DNA of 64,000 nucleotides from Paenibacillus_AA sp045062745 (GCF_045062745.1 NZ_JBJGED010000019.1:1-64000), one strand, 5' to 3'; numbered from the stretch's first letter, positions 46,133 to 55,038 are shown. The notes: generated from the sequence alone by a model not told the origin. Numbers and translations are program-made.

Positions 46133-47149
46133 ATGTATACCGTGTTAGTGGCCGAGAACGAGCCGTGGGTGTTGAAAGGCATTGTCAAAATGGTGGAAGA
46201 AGCCGGAGAGGAATTCGAGGTTGTCGGAGCTTGCAGCAATGGGGAAGAAGCGTGGAGCATGATTCAGGAAGTATGGCCCATGCTTCTGATCACCGATATT
46301 ATGATGCCGGATCTGGACGGATTATCGCTTTGCAAAAGAATTCACGAACATCGCCTCTCACTCGTCTCCATTATCGTCAGCGGGTACGATAACTTTCAGT
46401 ACGCCCAAAAAGCGATGACCTACGGGGTGTCCGAATATTTGCTGAAGCCTTTGCAATTCGAGCTCCTCGCGGAAACTTTGAACCGGTCGAAGGAAAAACT
46501 CGAAACGCTCAAGGACTTGAACCGCTACATCGTCAAATTTCAGACCTTATTGGACAACCGGCAAGGGCTTCCGCCCAAGCATGTTTTGCAAAAGCAGGTC
46601 GAGCTCGTTCAGTCGGTACTGAGCATGAGCTATATCCATCAAAACGTGCGAATCAGCCTGCTCAATATTTTTGAACATAAACTGAAGATGCTGCTGGAAG
46701 AATGCGACGTCAGCTATAAGGAAGTTCCCGCATACGATGCCAACCAGGAAGACAGCATTCTTCGCTATTATACCGTGATGCTGGAAAAATGGTATCTGTC
46801 GCAAAACAAAGCAGGAACATCAAGCATGCCAAAAGTGATCGAACAGTCCTGCCGATATATCAAGGAAAACTTCAAGGAAGAGATCACGTTAACGGAAATG
46901 GCCGCCTTAACGAATTTCAGCGTCTCCCATTTCAGCACGTTGTTCAAAAAGCATACGGGAAGTTCATTGGTCAACTATGTGAACGGAGTCAAAATCGATG
47001 AAGCCAAAAAGCTGCTTCTCTCCACCTCGTATTCCGTTTCCGAGATTACGGAGATCGTCGGATTTTCCACAACGCCGTATTTTTCAAGGGTATTCAAATC
47101 GACCGTAGGCCTATCGCCTCTCGAGTATAGGAAGAGGATGGGGACATGA
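46133..47149 (+). CDS. YesN-type response regulator (receiver + AraC), importer 4
   Basis: 338 residues, much shorter than the 539-residue regulator of importer 2 because the middle region is compact. Receiver starts MYTVLVAENEPWVLKGI with D55 in LITDIMMPDLDG and K in YLLKPL. The C-terminal AraC domain has LTEMAALTNFSVSHFSTLFK and VSEITEIVGFSTTPYFSRVFK. GGAGGG lies 8 nt upstream of the ATG. Its stop overlaps the kinase start (ATGA). Confidence 0.93.
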   Translation: MYTVLVAENEPWVLKGIVKMVEEAGEEFEVVGACSNGEEAWSMIQEVWPMLLITDIMMPDLDGLSLCKRIHEHRLSLVSIIVSGYDNFQYAQKAMTYGVSEYLLKPLQFELLAETLNRSKEKLETLKDLNRYIVKFQTLLDNRQGLPPKHVLQKQVELVQSVLSMSYIHQNVRISLLNIFEHKLKMLLEECDVSYKEVPAYDANQEDSILRYYTVMLEKWYLSQNKAGTSSMPKVIEQSCRYIKENFKEEITLTEMAALTNFSVSHFSTLFKKHTGSSLVNYVNGVKIDEAKKLLLSTSYSVSEITEIVGFSTTPYFSRVFKSTVGLSPLEYRKRMGT

Positions 47150-48996
47150 AGTGGCATAATTGGCATTACCGCTTTTCTTTTAAAACGAAGATTCTCGCAT
47201 TGGTGCTGTCTGTAAGTTTTATCTCGATCGTATTGATGGCCGTTTTTACTTCTTACTATTATACCGTATCGGCGAAGAAAGACTTTTACTTGATTGCCGA
47301 AGATTCGACAGCGAGAATCAATCATCAGCTGGATCGGTACTTCAATCAAATCGCCCAATCGACTTATGCCTCCATAGCCGGCCCTTTGCCCACCAATCCG
47401 CTGCTCGGCAATAATCCGGAGAGCGGTCTTTTGCAAAATTGGCTCAAATTCGGAGAGCGGTTCAGCCTGACCGAGGAATCGCTTGTGAAAGGGATTTTGA
47501 CCCGATATATTGCCTTGAACGACTCCAACATTTTGGGCATTGTACTCCGCTCTCTGGACGATCGCCTTGCTTATTCCCAGGACAGCAATCTTCCCCAAAA
47601 CCATTCGGCGCCGTGGATCGCGAATCCGATGTCCGAGCGACTTCGGGTCGTCCCCTACTATTATGATCGCAGCAGTACGACGGCTACCGCCTATCCTTTC
47701 GTTACGTTGATCATTCCCGTCTTTGACCCGAATACCGTGAAAATGGTCGGCAATCTCAATATCGCGCTGTCCATCTCGGAAATCTCCAATATTCTCGGAC
47801 AAGCCCGTTTGGGCAAGACGGGGTATTTTTTCATTGTCGATTCCATGGGCAAAATTATTTACCACCCGGACGTTCAATTCGTAGGGGAGCTTTTGGAGAA
47901 TACCGCTCTGCATGAAATCCGGCTAGCCGCGGAGTATGACGAGGTGAAGCAGGAAGGGAAAACGATTCTGGTGTCCAACAACCATTCGAAACTGACGGGT
48001 TGGAATATCGTGGCCTATGTGCCGATGGATGAAATGGCAAACGGGCTTAACGTGGCCCGGAATTCTACGTTACTAATTATGACGGGCATTATCGTCCTCT
48101 CCTTGTTGTTCACTCCCCGAATCGTCGGTCTGGTCGTTCGCCCCATCCGCCGCTTGAGTCAATTAATGAAACGGGTGGAGAATGGAGAGTTGTCCGTCAG
48201 CGCGGAGGTCGTTCCCGGGAAGGATGAAATCCAGCAGTTGAACAGGAGCTTTAATCGAATGACGGAGAGGCTGAAAGAGCTGATCCTGAACGTTCACGAT
48301 CTGGAGATGAAGGAAGCCCACATGCAGTTAAGGCAAAGAGATGCTTTGATTCAGGCGCTTCAAAATCAAATCAACCCGCACTTGCTCTACAACACCTTGG
48401 AGATTATAAAAAGCATTGCCTATATAGAGAAAGTCCCCATGATCGAGAAGATGACGACCAACCTGGCCAGCGTATACCGCTATACGTCCAAAATGCCCGG
48501 GTCGGAGGTGCCGCTTCGGGATGAGCTTCGAAATCTGCAGCATTATTTGGAAATTGTCGACATTCGGTTTTCTCCCAAATTTCAGAGCCGAATCTTGGTG
48601 GATGAACCGTATATGGATTGTCAAATTATTAAGCTGTCGATTCAACCGATTGTGGAGAACAGCGTGAAATATGCGGTCGAGCCGAAAAGCGGCAATGCGG
48701 TCATTCAAATCAATGCGTATGAGGACCAGGGCGATCTGGTTATTGAAGTTGCCGATAATGGGAACGGCTTCTCCGAGGAGACCCTGCAGCGGATCCATGA
48801 GAGCTTTCGGGCCGTGGAGGAGCAGTCCGGACGGGCGACCGCGGATAACACGGAAGAATCCGTCGGAATCATCAATGTTCACGCCAGAATGGTATTGAAT
48901 TATGGAGCCCCGTACGGCGTAAGCATACGCTCGGTTCAGGGACAAGGGAGCGTCGTGGCGCTTCGATTCCCCAAAAAGACAAAACAAGGACTGTAA
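47146..48996 (+). CDS. YesM-type sensor histidine kinase, importer 4
   Basis: 616 residues. TM helix about 17-38, dCache-like extracellular domain with the Cache motif TGYFFIVDSMGKIIYHPD, second TM about 305-325, HAMP (VVRPIRRLSQLMKRVENGE), H412 in QNQINPHLLYNTLEIIK, and HATPase with IQPIVENSVKYAV and DNGNGF. The usual PHFLYN is PHLLYN here, a conservative change. It is coupled to the response regulator by a 4-nt overlap and is followed by importer 4. Confidence 0.93.
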   Translation: MKWHNWHYRFSFKTKILALVLSVSFISIVLMAVFTSYYYTVSAKKDFYLIAEDSTARINHQLDRYFNQIAQSTYASIAGPLPTNPLLGNNPESGLLQNWLKFGERFSLTEESLVKGILTRYIALNDSNILGIVLRSLDDRLAYSQDSNLPQNHSAPWIANPMSERLRVVPYYYDRSSTTATAYPFVTLIIPVFDPNTVKMVGNLNIALSISEISNILGQARLGKTGYFFIVDSMGKIIYHPDVQFVGELLENTALHEIRLAAEYDEVKQEGKTILVSNNHSKLTGWNIVAYVPMDEMANGLNVARNSTLLIMTGIIVLSLLFTPRIVGLVVRPIRRLSQLMKRVENGELSVSAEVVPGKDEIQQLNRSFNRMTERLKELILNVHDLEMKEAHMQLRQRDALIQALQNQINPHLLYNTLEIIKSIAYIEKVPMIEKMTTNLASVYRYTSKMPGSEVPLRDELRNLQHYLEIVDIRFSPKFQSRILVDEPYMDCQIIKLSIQPIVENSVKYAVEPKSGNAVIQINAYEDQGDLVIEVADNGNGFSEETLQRIHESFRAVEEQSGRATADNTEESVGIINVHARMVLNYGAPYGVSIRSVQGQGSVVALRFPKKTKQGL

Positions 48997-49004
48997 AATC
49001 GGAT

Positions 49005-49054
49005 AAAAAGTCCGTAGAATCCTGAAAAAGTGAGGCTGCCCCTGAGGTTATAAT
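49005..49054 (+). promoter_or_regulatory. Promoter of importer 4 with two AAAAAGT repeats
   Basis: AAAAAGT at 49005-49011 and 49025-49031, 20 nt apart (two helical turns). TATAAT lies at 49049-49054, and the second repeat overlaps the -35 position 17 nt upstream, where no TTGACA-like box is present. This is the arrangement expected for activation by the AraC-type response regulator. Confidence 0.6.
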
Positions 49055-49106
49055 CAAGTTGCAAACCAATCATGGCATGAATCGAACTGGGGAGGTCTTC
49101 CAAAGC

Positions 49107-50648
49107 ATGAAGAAAGCGTTAATCGTGATGGGCGCCTTAAGCTTGGCGCTTGTTATGGCAACCGGATGTCAGCAAAAGGATGAGGCGTCGAGCAATAATG
49201 CAAATTCAACCCCTGCCAAAACGGACGATAAGTCGGAGAAAATCAAAATCGAGATGATGGCGGCCTCTTGGACAGGGGGCGGCTGGCCGGACAACAATCA
49301 TCCGGTCATTCAGTACATCAACAAAAAGTTTAATGTCGATCTACAAATTCAATGGGTTCCCAATGCCAATTTCGCCGAAAAGCTGAACGTCGTCTCCGCT
49401 TCCGGCAAAATGCCGGATGCGATCCGGGTCGATTCCGGCATGTTTCAGAAGTGGGTGGATGAAGGGGTCTTTCTGGACTTGCAGCCGTATTTGTCCCAAT
49501 ATCCCGTCTTGAAGAACATCGCCCAGCCTGAGGAGTGGGCCCTCTTGAACCCGTCAGGCAAAATTTACGGCATTCCGATCTATGAAACCGCCCAAAACTC
49601 GGTCTATGTTCGCGGCGATTGGATGGAAAATTTGGGCTTATCTTTGCCTGATGCGAAAGAGTTTACCATTGAAAAGTTTTATGAGATCGCCAAGGCCTTC
49701 ACTACGCAAGACCCGGACAAAAACGGAAAGCAGGACACCTTCGGGTTCTCGGCGCTGGGGAACTCGCTCCAGCTGGGCGATCCGCAGCTGATGGCCGCAT
49801 TCGGCATCGCCAATGGCTGGAAGGTCGAGAACGGCGAGCTCGTTCCTATGCAGACGCAAGCCAAGGAGTGGACCCAGTTCCTGACCTTCATGAAGAAAGC
49901 TTATGACGAGGGCGTACTCGACAAAGATTTTATTACGAATACGAATTTTAATGACAAATATGCGCAGGGCAAGGTCGGCTTCGCCATCGACATGCACTAC
50001 CAGTTCAGTCAGCAAACAAATCAGCAGCTCCAGAAGATTGCCCCGAACGCCAAATTCGTCGAACTGTCGCCTCCGGCGGGAGCGAACGGCATTAGAGGGA
50101 CGAGGACGCCTTCGAGCGGCATGCTGAAGCTCGTCCTGAGCAAGGATATGGATGAGAAGAAGCGTCAGCGTATGCTGGAAATATTGAACTGGTGGGTATC
50201 TCCGGAAGGAGAGGACATCATTAAGAACGGGATCGAAGGGATTCATTATCAGAAGAAATCCGATGGCTCGTATGAAATGACAGATACGTTAAAGGCCGAA
50301 GGCGAAGGACGGCAAAGCCTCTTGTGGAACTGGATGCTGCGGGGCAATTCGAATACATTCAATATCTACAAGTGGAGCGATCCGAAATGGGCCAGCGAAA
50401 TGGAGAAGTCCATTAAAAACGCCAAGCAGTACCCTTACAAGAACGCCTCCGACGGGTACCTGAGCGCCTCCGACACGTTTACGAAACAAGGCAAAACGCT
50501 GGACGACAAATTCCTTCAATCCGTTCTGGAAATTATCGCCGGCAGGAAATCGGTTGACAGCATCAACGATGCGATCAGCGAATGGAAGAAGAACGGCGGA
50601 GACAAGATCGTCCAGGAAGTCAATACGGCGTTCAAAGCGAAAAAATAA
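49107..50648 (+). CDS. Extracellular solute-binding lipoprotein, importer 4
   Basis: 513 residues from ATG 49107, which begins a clean signal peptide MKKALIVMGALSLALVMATG with lipobox MATGC (C21). The longer frame start at 49059 has no ribosome site. LplA-type protein with calcium-loop motif DPDKNGKQDTFGF and a YVRGDWMENLGL segment. It is followed by a hairpin and two permeases. The operon ends in a glycerophosphodiesterase, so a glycerophospho- or phosphodiester-containing ligand is conceivable. Confidence 0.93.
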   Translation: MKKALIVMGALSLALVMATGCQQKDEASSNNANSTPAKTDDKSEKIKIEMMAASWTGGGWPDNNHPVIQYINKKFNVDLQIQWVPNANFAEKLNVVSASGKMPDAIRVDSGMFQKWVDEGVFLDLQPYLSQYPVLKNIAQPEEWALLNPSGKIYGIPIYETAQNSVYVRGDWMENLGLSLPDAKEFTIEKFYEIAKAFTTQDPDKNGKQDTFGFSALGNSLQLGDPQLMAAFGIANGWKVENGELVPMQTQAKEWTQFLTFMKKAYDEGVLDKDFITNTNFNDKYAQGKVGFAIDMHYQFSQQTNQQLQKIAPNAKFVELSPPAGANGIRGTRTPSSGMLKLVLSKDMDEKKRQRMLEILNWWVSPEGEDIIKNGIEGIHYQKKSDGSYEMTDTLKAEGEGRQSLLWNWMLRGNSNTFNIYKWSDPKWASEMEKSIKNAKQYPYKNASDGYLSASDTFTKQGKTLDDKFLQSVLEIIAGRKSVDSINDAISEWKKNGGDKIVQEVNTAFKAKK

Positions 50649-50662
50649 CTCGGAACAACCGG

Positions 50663-50700
50663 GAACAGTCTTGCGAGGTTGCGGCCTCCTGAGACTGTTC
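50663..50700 (+). terminator. Hairpin between binding-protein and permease genes, importer 4
   Basis: GAACAGTCT / AGACTGTTC 9-bp stem, with a second helix GAGG/CCTC inside the loop; TCTTC follows instead of a T-tract. Third example of a post-binding-protein hairpin in this window. Confidence 0.65.
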
Positions 50701-50735
50701 TCTTCATGACAGGCTGCTTTGAGAGGAGGTATACC

Positions 50736-51635
50736 GTGTTTAGTGGTTATTGGCGCAGAGCCTTTCCTATTTACTTGATGGTTTTTCCCGGATTATTGTT
50801 TTTTATCGTGTTCAAATACGTTCCCATGTTCGGCATTTTGATTGCTTTTCTGGACTACAGTCCGTTCAAGGGGGTCAGGGGCAGTGATTGGGCGGGACTG
50901 GACCATTTTCGCAGACTGTTCTCCGAAGGGGATTTCTGGAACCTGCTGCAAAATACGCTGATGCTGAATGTGCTGGACGTTTTGTTCTACTTCCCGGCCC
51001 CGATCCTGGTTGCCTTGCTCCTGAACGAAGTTAGAGTGAAATGGTTTAAAGGCACGGTTCAAACGATTTTGTACGCTCCCAATTTTATATCCTGGGTCGT
51101 CATCGTCGGTATAACGCTCCAACTGTTCGCCACCGGCTCGGGCGGGATCAACGAGCTTTTGGACAGCTGGGGATTCGACCGGATCGAGCTGATGACGGAT
51201 CCGAAGTACTTTCGCTGGGTATGGCTGTTCCAGAACATTTGGCAAGGGGCGGGGTGGGGCGCCATTATTTTTCTGGCCGCCTTGTCTTCGGTCGATCCTA
51301 CGCTGTATGAGGCGGCCGAAATGGACGGCGCGGGCCGCTGGCGTCAGCTCTGGCATATTACGCTGCCTGCCCTGCGCGGGGCGATCGTGATTTTATTCAT
51401 CCTGCGGTTGGGACACATCATGGACCTCGGCTTCGAGCATGTTTTTCTGCTGCAGAACCCGATGAACCGGGATGTCTCCGAGGTATTCGAGACGTTTATT
51501 TACAAGGTCGGCCTTAACGAAGGCGACTACAGCTATTCGACCGCGGTCGGTTTGTTCAAATCCGCCATCGGCCTGGCGATGGTGCTGGCTGCAAATGCAC
51601 TGGCCAAGCGAACGGGACAGGAGGGAGTGTTTTGA
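50736..51635 (+). CDS. ABC permease, LplB-type, importer 4
   Basis: 299 residues from GTG 50736, preceded by GAGAGGAGG at 5-6 nt spacing; an in-frame ATG at 50679 lies inside the upstream hairpin. IYLMVFPGLLFFIVFKYVP, GILIAFLDYSP and EAA loop YEAAEMDGAGRWRQLWHITLP define the LplB class. Its stop codon overlaps the start of the next permease. Confidence 0.93.
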   Translation: MFSGYWRRAFPIYLMVFPGLLFFIVFKYVPMFGILIAFLDYSPFKGVRGSDWAGLDHFRRLFSEGDFWNLLQNTLMLNVLDVLFYFPAPILVALLLNEVRVKWFKGTVQTILYAPNFISWVVIVGITLQLFATGSGGINELLDSWGFDRIELMTDPKYFRWVWLFQNIWQGAGWGAIIFLAALSSVDPTLYEAAEMDGAGRWRQLWHITLPALRGAIVILFILRLGHIMDLGFEHVFLLQNPMNRDVSEVFETFIYKVGLNEGDYSYSTAVGLFKSAIGLAMVLAANALAKRTGQEGVF

Positions 51636-52501
51636 AGATACGTACAACGGGAGCGGATCGGATCCTCGACACGATTGTCTATGTCTTGCTCCTCATCGGT
51701 ACGGTAGCCGCCCTGTTTCCTTTGTTTTATGTGCTTGCCATTTCGTTCTCCACGGAGCGGGAATATTTGACGCGCGGTTTTTATGTCATTCCCGAACGCT
51801 TCACGTTGGACGGCTACCTCTATTTAATGACACATCCGGGATTTAAGAAGGCTCTCCTTAATGCGGTCATCATCAGCGCGGTTGGAACGTTTATTAATAT
51901 TGTGCTAACTACATTGATGGCATACGGCTTGTCCAAGATTTGGTTAAAAGGCAGAGGCATTCTGAACTTTCTCGTGGTGTTTACGATGCTGTTCTCAGGG
52001 GGGATGATTCCGACTTATCTAGTAGTCAATTCGCTCGGTCTGATTAACAGCTTCTGGGCGCTTTGGTTGAGCTCGGCGATCATTCCCTTTAACCTGGTTG
52101 TCATGAGGAGTTTCTTCCGGACGGTTCCCGTCGAGCTGGAGGAATCCGCCCGAATCGACGGCAGCGGGGAATGGAGACTGCTCACGACCATTATTCTCCC
52201 TTTATCCATGCCCGCCGTCGCCACCTTTACGCTATTTTATCTGGTCAACAACTGGAACACTTATTTCTCGGCGATTCTGTATTTGAACGATAACAAGCTG
52301 ATGCCGCTGCAGGTCTTTCTCAGACAGATGTTGATCGAAGACGATCCGACCATCTCGAATGCTTCGAGCGTGCTGTACCGTTACACGCCGGCTGCGAAGA
52401 TGGCGGCGATTATCATCACGGCGATGCCGCTACTGATCGCGTATCCCTTTTTCCAGAAGCATTTTAATAAAGGCGTTCTGCTCGGTTCCGTAAAGGGCTG
52501 A
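51632..52501 (+). CDS. ABC permease, YtcP-type, importer 4
   Basis: 289 residues from TTG 51632, which overlaps the preceding stop (TTGA) and has AGGAGGGAG 4 nt upstream. Six TM helices; EAA loop EESARIDGSGEWRLLTTIILP and C-terminus YPFFQKHFNKGVLLGSVKG. A UUG start with tight coupling suggests balanced synthesis with the LplB-type partner. The glycerophosphodiesterase gene begins 20 nt later. Confidence 0.92.
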   Translation: MKIRTTGADRILDTIVYVLLLIGTVAALFPLFYVLAISFSTEREYLTRGFYVIPERFTLDGYLYLMTHPGFKKALLNAVIISAVGTFINIVLTTLMAYGLSKIWLKGRGILNFLVVFTMLFSGGMIPTYLVVNSLGLINSFWALWLSSAIIPFNLVVMRSFFRTVPVELEESARIDGSGEWRLLTTIILPLSMPAVATFTLFYLVNNWNTYFSAILYLNDNKLMPLQVFLRQMLIEDDPTISNASSVLYRYTPAAKMAAIIITAMPLLIAYPFFQKHFNKGVLLGSVKG

Positions 52502-52521
52502 ATGCGAGGAGAGACTATCAA

Positions 52522-53253
52522 ATGCATAAACCGAAATATGTCGCCCATCGAGGGCTTAGCATGCACGCGCCCGAAAATACGATCGCTTCCTTCGAATTGG
52601 CCGGACGATCGGGGTTCTGGGGGATCGAATGCGATACGTATTGCACGACCGACGGTCACTGGATTGTCCACCACGACCGGACGGTTGACCGAATGACGGA
52701 CGGGACGGGGAAGGCGAAGGATTTTACGTTCGACGAAATCCGCAGCTTGAACATTGTAGCCGGAATCGGCATAGAAGCGCATCCCGGTCTACGCATCCCG
52801 ACCTTGGGAGAAGTATTGGATGTATGCAAAAGGTATGGGATGCATGCTTTTATTGAGATCGAGGAATACCATCATGACGCGGATCTGGAGAACCTTGTTC
52901 AACTGGTCGAACGGCATGGGATGTTGGAAAACTGCAGTTTCATCTGCTTCAACGCCGATGATCTAAAGAAAATGCGAGCGATTAACCGTCAAGTACCGCT
53001 CGGGTATTTATCCGCAGAACCGCCATCGGATGCCGATTTGGACCTGGTCCAACAGTTAATGCCGGCCTTTCTGGACTACTGCTATCGGTCGACCAAACCT
53101 AAGGACGTACGCATATTGACAGCTATGGGGATTGACGTTTCAGTATGGACGGTCAATTTCTGGGACGATGCCGCTCCCTTCATCGAGACGGGGGTTACTT
53201 ATATCACAACCGATACTATATTAATGGACAAAACCGCTCTAAAATCCCCGTAA
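52522..53253 (+). CDS. Glycerophosphodiester phosphodiesterase family protein
   Basis: 243 residues, a GDPD TIM barrel: VAHRGLSMHAPENTIASFEL, GIECDTYCTTDGHWIVHHD (metal and catalytic His/Glu/Asp) and a C-terminal VSVWTVNFWDDAAPFIETG strand. It hydrolyses glycerophosphodiesters to glycerol-3-phosphate and an alcohol, or a related phosphodiester. No signal peptide, so it acts inside the cell, on material brought in by importer 4. Its stop codon lies in the loop of the terminator hairpin. Confidence 0.9.
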   Translation: MHKPKYVAHRGLSMHAPENTIASFELAGRSGFWGIECDTYCTTDGHWIVHHDRTVDRMTDGTGKAKDFTFDEIRSLNIVAGIGIEAHPGLRIPTLGEVLDVCKRYGMHAFIEIEEYHHDADLENLVQLVERHGMLENCSFICFNADDLKKMRAINRQVPLGYLSAEPPSDADLDLVQQLMPAFLDYCYRSTKPKDVRILTAMGIDVSVWTVNFWDDAAPFIETGVTYITTDTILMDKTALKSP

Positions 53254-53267
53254 ATCGGGGATTTTTT
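53241..53267 (+). terminator. Intrinsic terminator of the importer-4 operon
   Basis: AAATCCCCG-TAAAT-CGGGGATTT followed by T's. The stop codon TAA of the phosphodiesterase forms the first bases of the loop, so coding sequence and terminator overlap. Confidence 0.92.
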
Positions 53268-53329
53268 AGGGCGATCCGTAGGACGGTATTCTTAATTGTG
53301 ATGTCTCGAGTAGTTGGAGAATTGTTCGT

Positions 53330-54382
53330 CTATGCATGGTTGGAATAATAGTCGGCCAATGCGGCGAATGACTGTTTGGGCTCCCAAGGCATGTCTTTAT
53401 ATGTTGCACCATTACGATCCTTCAACGGTTTGACCAAGCCGAAGCTCGCCGTATCCAGGTCGAATCGCGCGCTTTCATGGAAAGGATAACTGGGCATAAT
53501 GAACGTAAACCAGAAGACCCCGTCTACTTTCTCCGATGTCAGGATATCCAGCGTCTCTACAAGATAATGGGCCTGCACACTTTCGTCCCGAACATACTCC
53601 CCCTTCAGGAGTGGGGGTGTCTCATTCCGATCTACGATCGCCCACCCATAAGCGCCTTTGTCTTCCGCCCCTCGATAGGTGCAGCACCCGAATTCCGTTA
53701 TGACGACCGGCTTCCCGATGTCCAAGTACTTTTTCAGCTTCTCCCGGTAAGATTGTTGGTTGCGGGCATCCCGATAGTAGTCGATCGCCACCATGTCGAA
53801 AGGCTCCCAATTCACATTCTCCCAAGGACCGGACGCGTACGTAAGGGGGCCATGAAAATGTTCTCTCACCACATTCGCCGCACGTGCCAGAAAGGCATTT
53901 AACCGTTTGTTAAAAGAGCCCCTCCGAATCGTACTCTTCAGCAAGCGCCAAGGCTTCATAAACGTTTGAATGCGTTCAAACGCGGTTTCTCCGTCCACTA
54001 GGCCTTTCATAAAAAACGTATGCTCGCAGCCGGCTACAAAAATAACCTGAGGCGACTGTGCCCGCAAAGCTTCCGCAGCCTTGGCGCATTCGGCGAAGTA
54101 TTGCAGGGTCTCTTGTTCGTCCGCATCGACTAAAGCCGGTGAAAACCACACTTCCAGCCCTTGCTCCAGCGCATATTGTGCAGCCGTCACAAGCCGTGAA
54201 ATGTCTTGCCCCGAAATTCGGACGGCATTGCAATGCAAGTCGTTCGCGATGATCTCCATCTCCCGGCGCGCAGTAACTGGGTCGAACGAATCGCGCGACG
54301 ACGGCGTTTGGGGTCCCCGGGTATGCGTTCCGACGTCGTAGTTGACGCCTTTCCGATTGAGTTTGCCATTCTCCATGATCAT
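53330..54382 (-). CDS. TIM-barrel glycoside-hydrolase-like protein of unknown function
   Basis: 350 residues from ATG 54382 (GGAGG 5 nt upstream); ATG 54376 is an alternative. The sequence follows a GH5/GH113-like barrel: KGVNYDVGTH at the start, NAVRISGQDI, LEVWFSPALVDADEQETL, FDMVAIDYYRDARNQ, PVVITEFGCCTYRGAED (the position of a nucleophile Glu) and VDGVFWFTFI. Some databases call similar proteins abortive infection protein, without clear support. No signal peptide. Divergent from the MarR gene, which may control it. Confidence 0.75.
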   Translation of the reverse strand: MIMENGKLNRKGVNYDVGTHTRGPQTPSSRDSFDPVTARREMEIIANDLHCNAVRISGQDISRLVTAAQYALEQGLEVWFSPALVDADEQETLQYFAECAKAAEALRAQSPQVIFVAGCEHTFFMKGLVDGETAFERIQTFMKPWRLLKSTIRRGSFNKRLNAFLARAANVVREHFHGPLTYASGPWENVNWEPFDMVAIDYYRDARNQQSYREKLKKYLDIGKPVVITEFGCCTYRGAEDKGAYGWAIVDRNETPPLLKGEYVRDESVQAHYLVETLDILTSEKVDGVFWFTFIMPSYPFHESARFDLDTASFGLVKPLKDRNGATYKDMPWEPKQSFAALADYYSNHA

Positions 54383-54439
54383 CGTCTCCTCCAAGAGCGT
54401 CGACAATTGTTTTCAAGCACTAAATATGTTAGAGTTTAA

Positions 54440-54510
54440 TCAATATTTATTTACTAAAGTCGTATAATATCCGTCGTTTTTCTTGATTATTATAAATAAA
54501 TGTTTACGAA
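54440..54510. promoter_or_regulatory. AT-rich divergent control region with inverted ATTTATTTA copies
   Basis: ATTTATTTA near 54445-54453 and its reverse complement TAAATAAAT near 54493-54501 face each other across TATAAT-like sequence (54463-54468). The region lies between the TIM-barrel gene and the MarR gene; two inverted AT-rich sites are typical of MarR dimer binding, but the composition makes chance likely. Confidence 0.35.
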
Positions 54511-54536
54511 ATATCAAGATCAAATAGGAGCGCCAG

Positions 54537-54992
54537 ATGAACTCGAAACCCGATCAGATCGCAGCCAGCTACATCCAGCTCATTCCGCTGCTGTTTACGA
54601 CCCTCAATCAGCCAAACAACAGTGCAACGGTTCCGAAAAAGGCGGCCGATCTCACTCACTTGCAATATCACATACTGGAGGAACTCTTCCATCACAAGGA
54701 AGGGATTACGGTCACCCAGCTGGCCAAAAAAATTCAAATTTCCAAGCAGCAATTGACCCCCTTGATCTCGAAGCTGGAATCAAACGGGCTTCTACTCAAG
54801 GAATCGGATGTCCATGACAAAAGAGCGGTGAGATTGCGTTTATCGGAGAGAGGGGAACAACCCGTGGTGCAGCGCTGGGAAGCGTATCATCGAGTCCTCA
54901 GCGATCAGTTGAGCAGCCTTGGTGAGGAAGATTTGACCGACTTCGACTATGCATTGGGCAAAATCAAGCACATTCTTAGCAGGTTGAAGTAG
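54537..54992 (+). CDS. MarR-family transcriptional regulator
   Basis: 151 residues. Winged helix with LQYHILEELFHHKEGITVTQ, recognition helix region ISKQQLTPLISKLESNGLLL and wing DVHDKRAVRLRLSERG. The N-terminal helix and the C-terminal coiled helix form the dimer interface. Divergent from the TIM-barrel gene at 53330-54382, the most likely target. The ligand is unknown. Confidence 0.9.
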   Translation: MNSKPDQIAASYIQLIPLLFTTLNQPNNSATVPKKAADLTHLQYHILEELFHHKEGITVTQLAKKIQISKQQLTPLISKLESNGLLLKESDVHDKRAVRLRLSERGEQPVVQRWEAYHRVLSDQLSSLGEEDLTDFDYALGKIKHILSRLK

Positions 54993-55038
54993 CGGAAGCG
55001 TCGTGGAGGAGGGAATCGAAAAGCTGTTTGCTTCTGTA

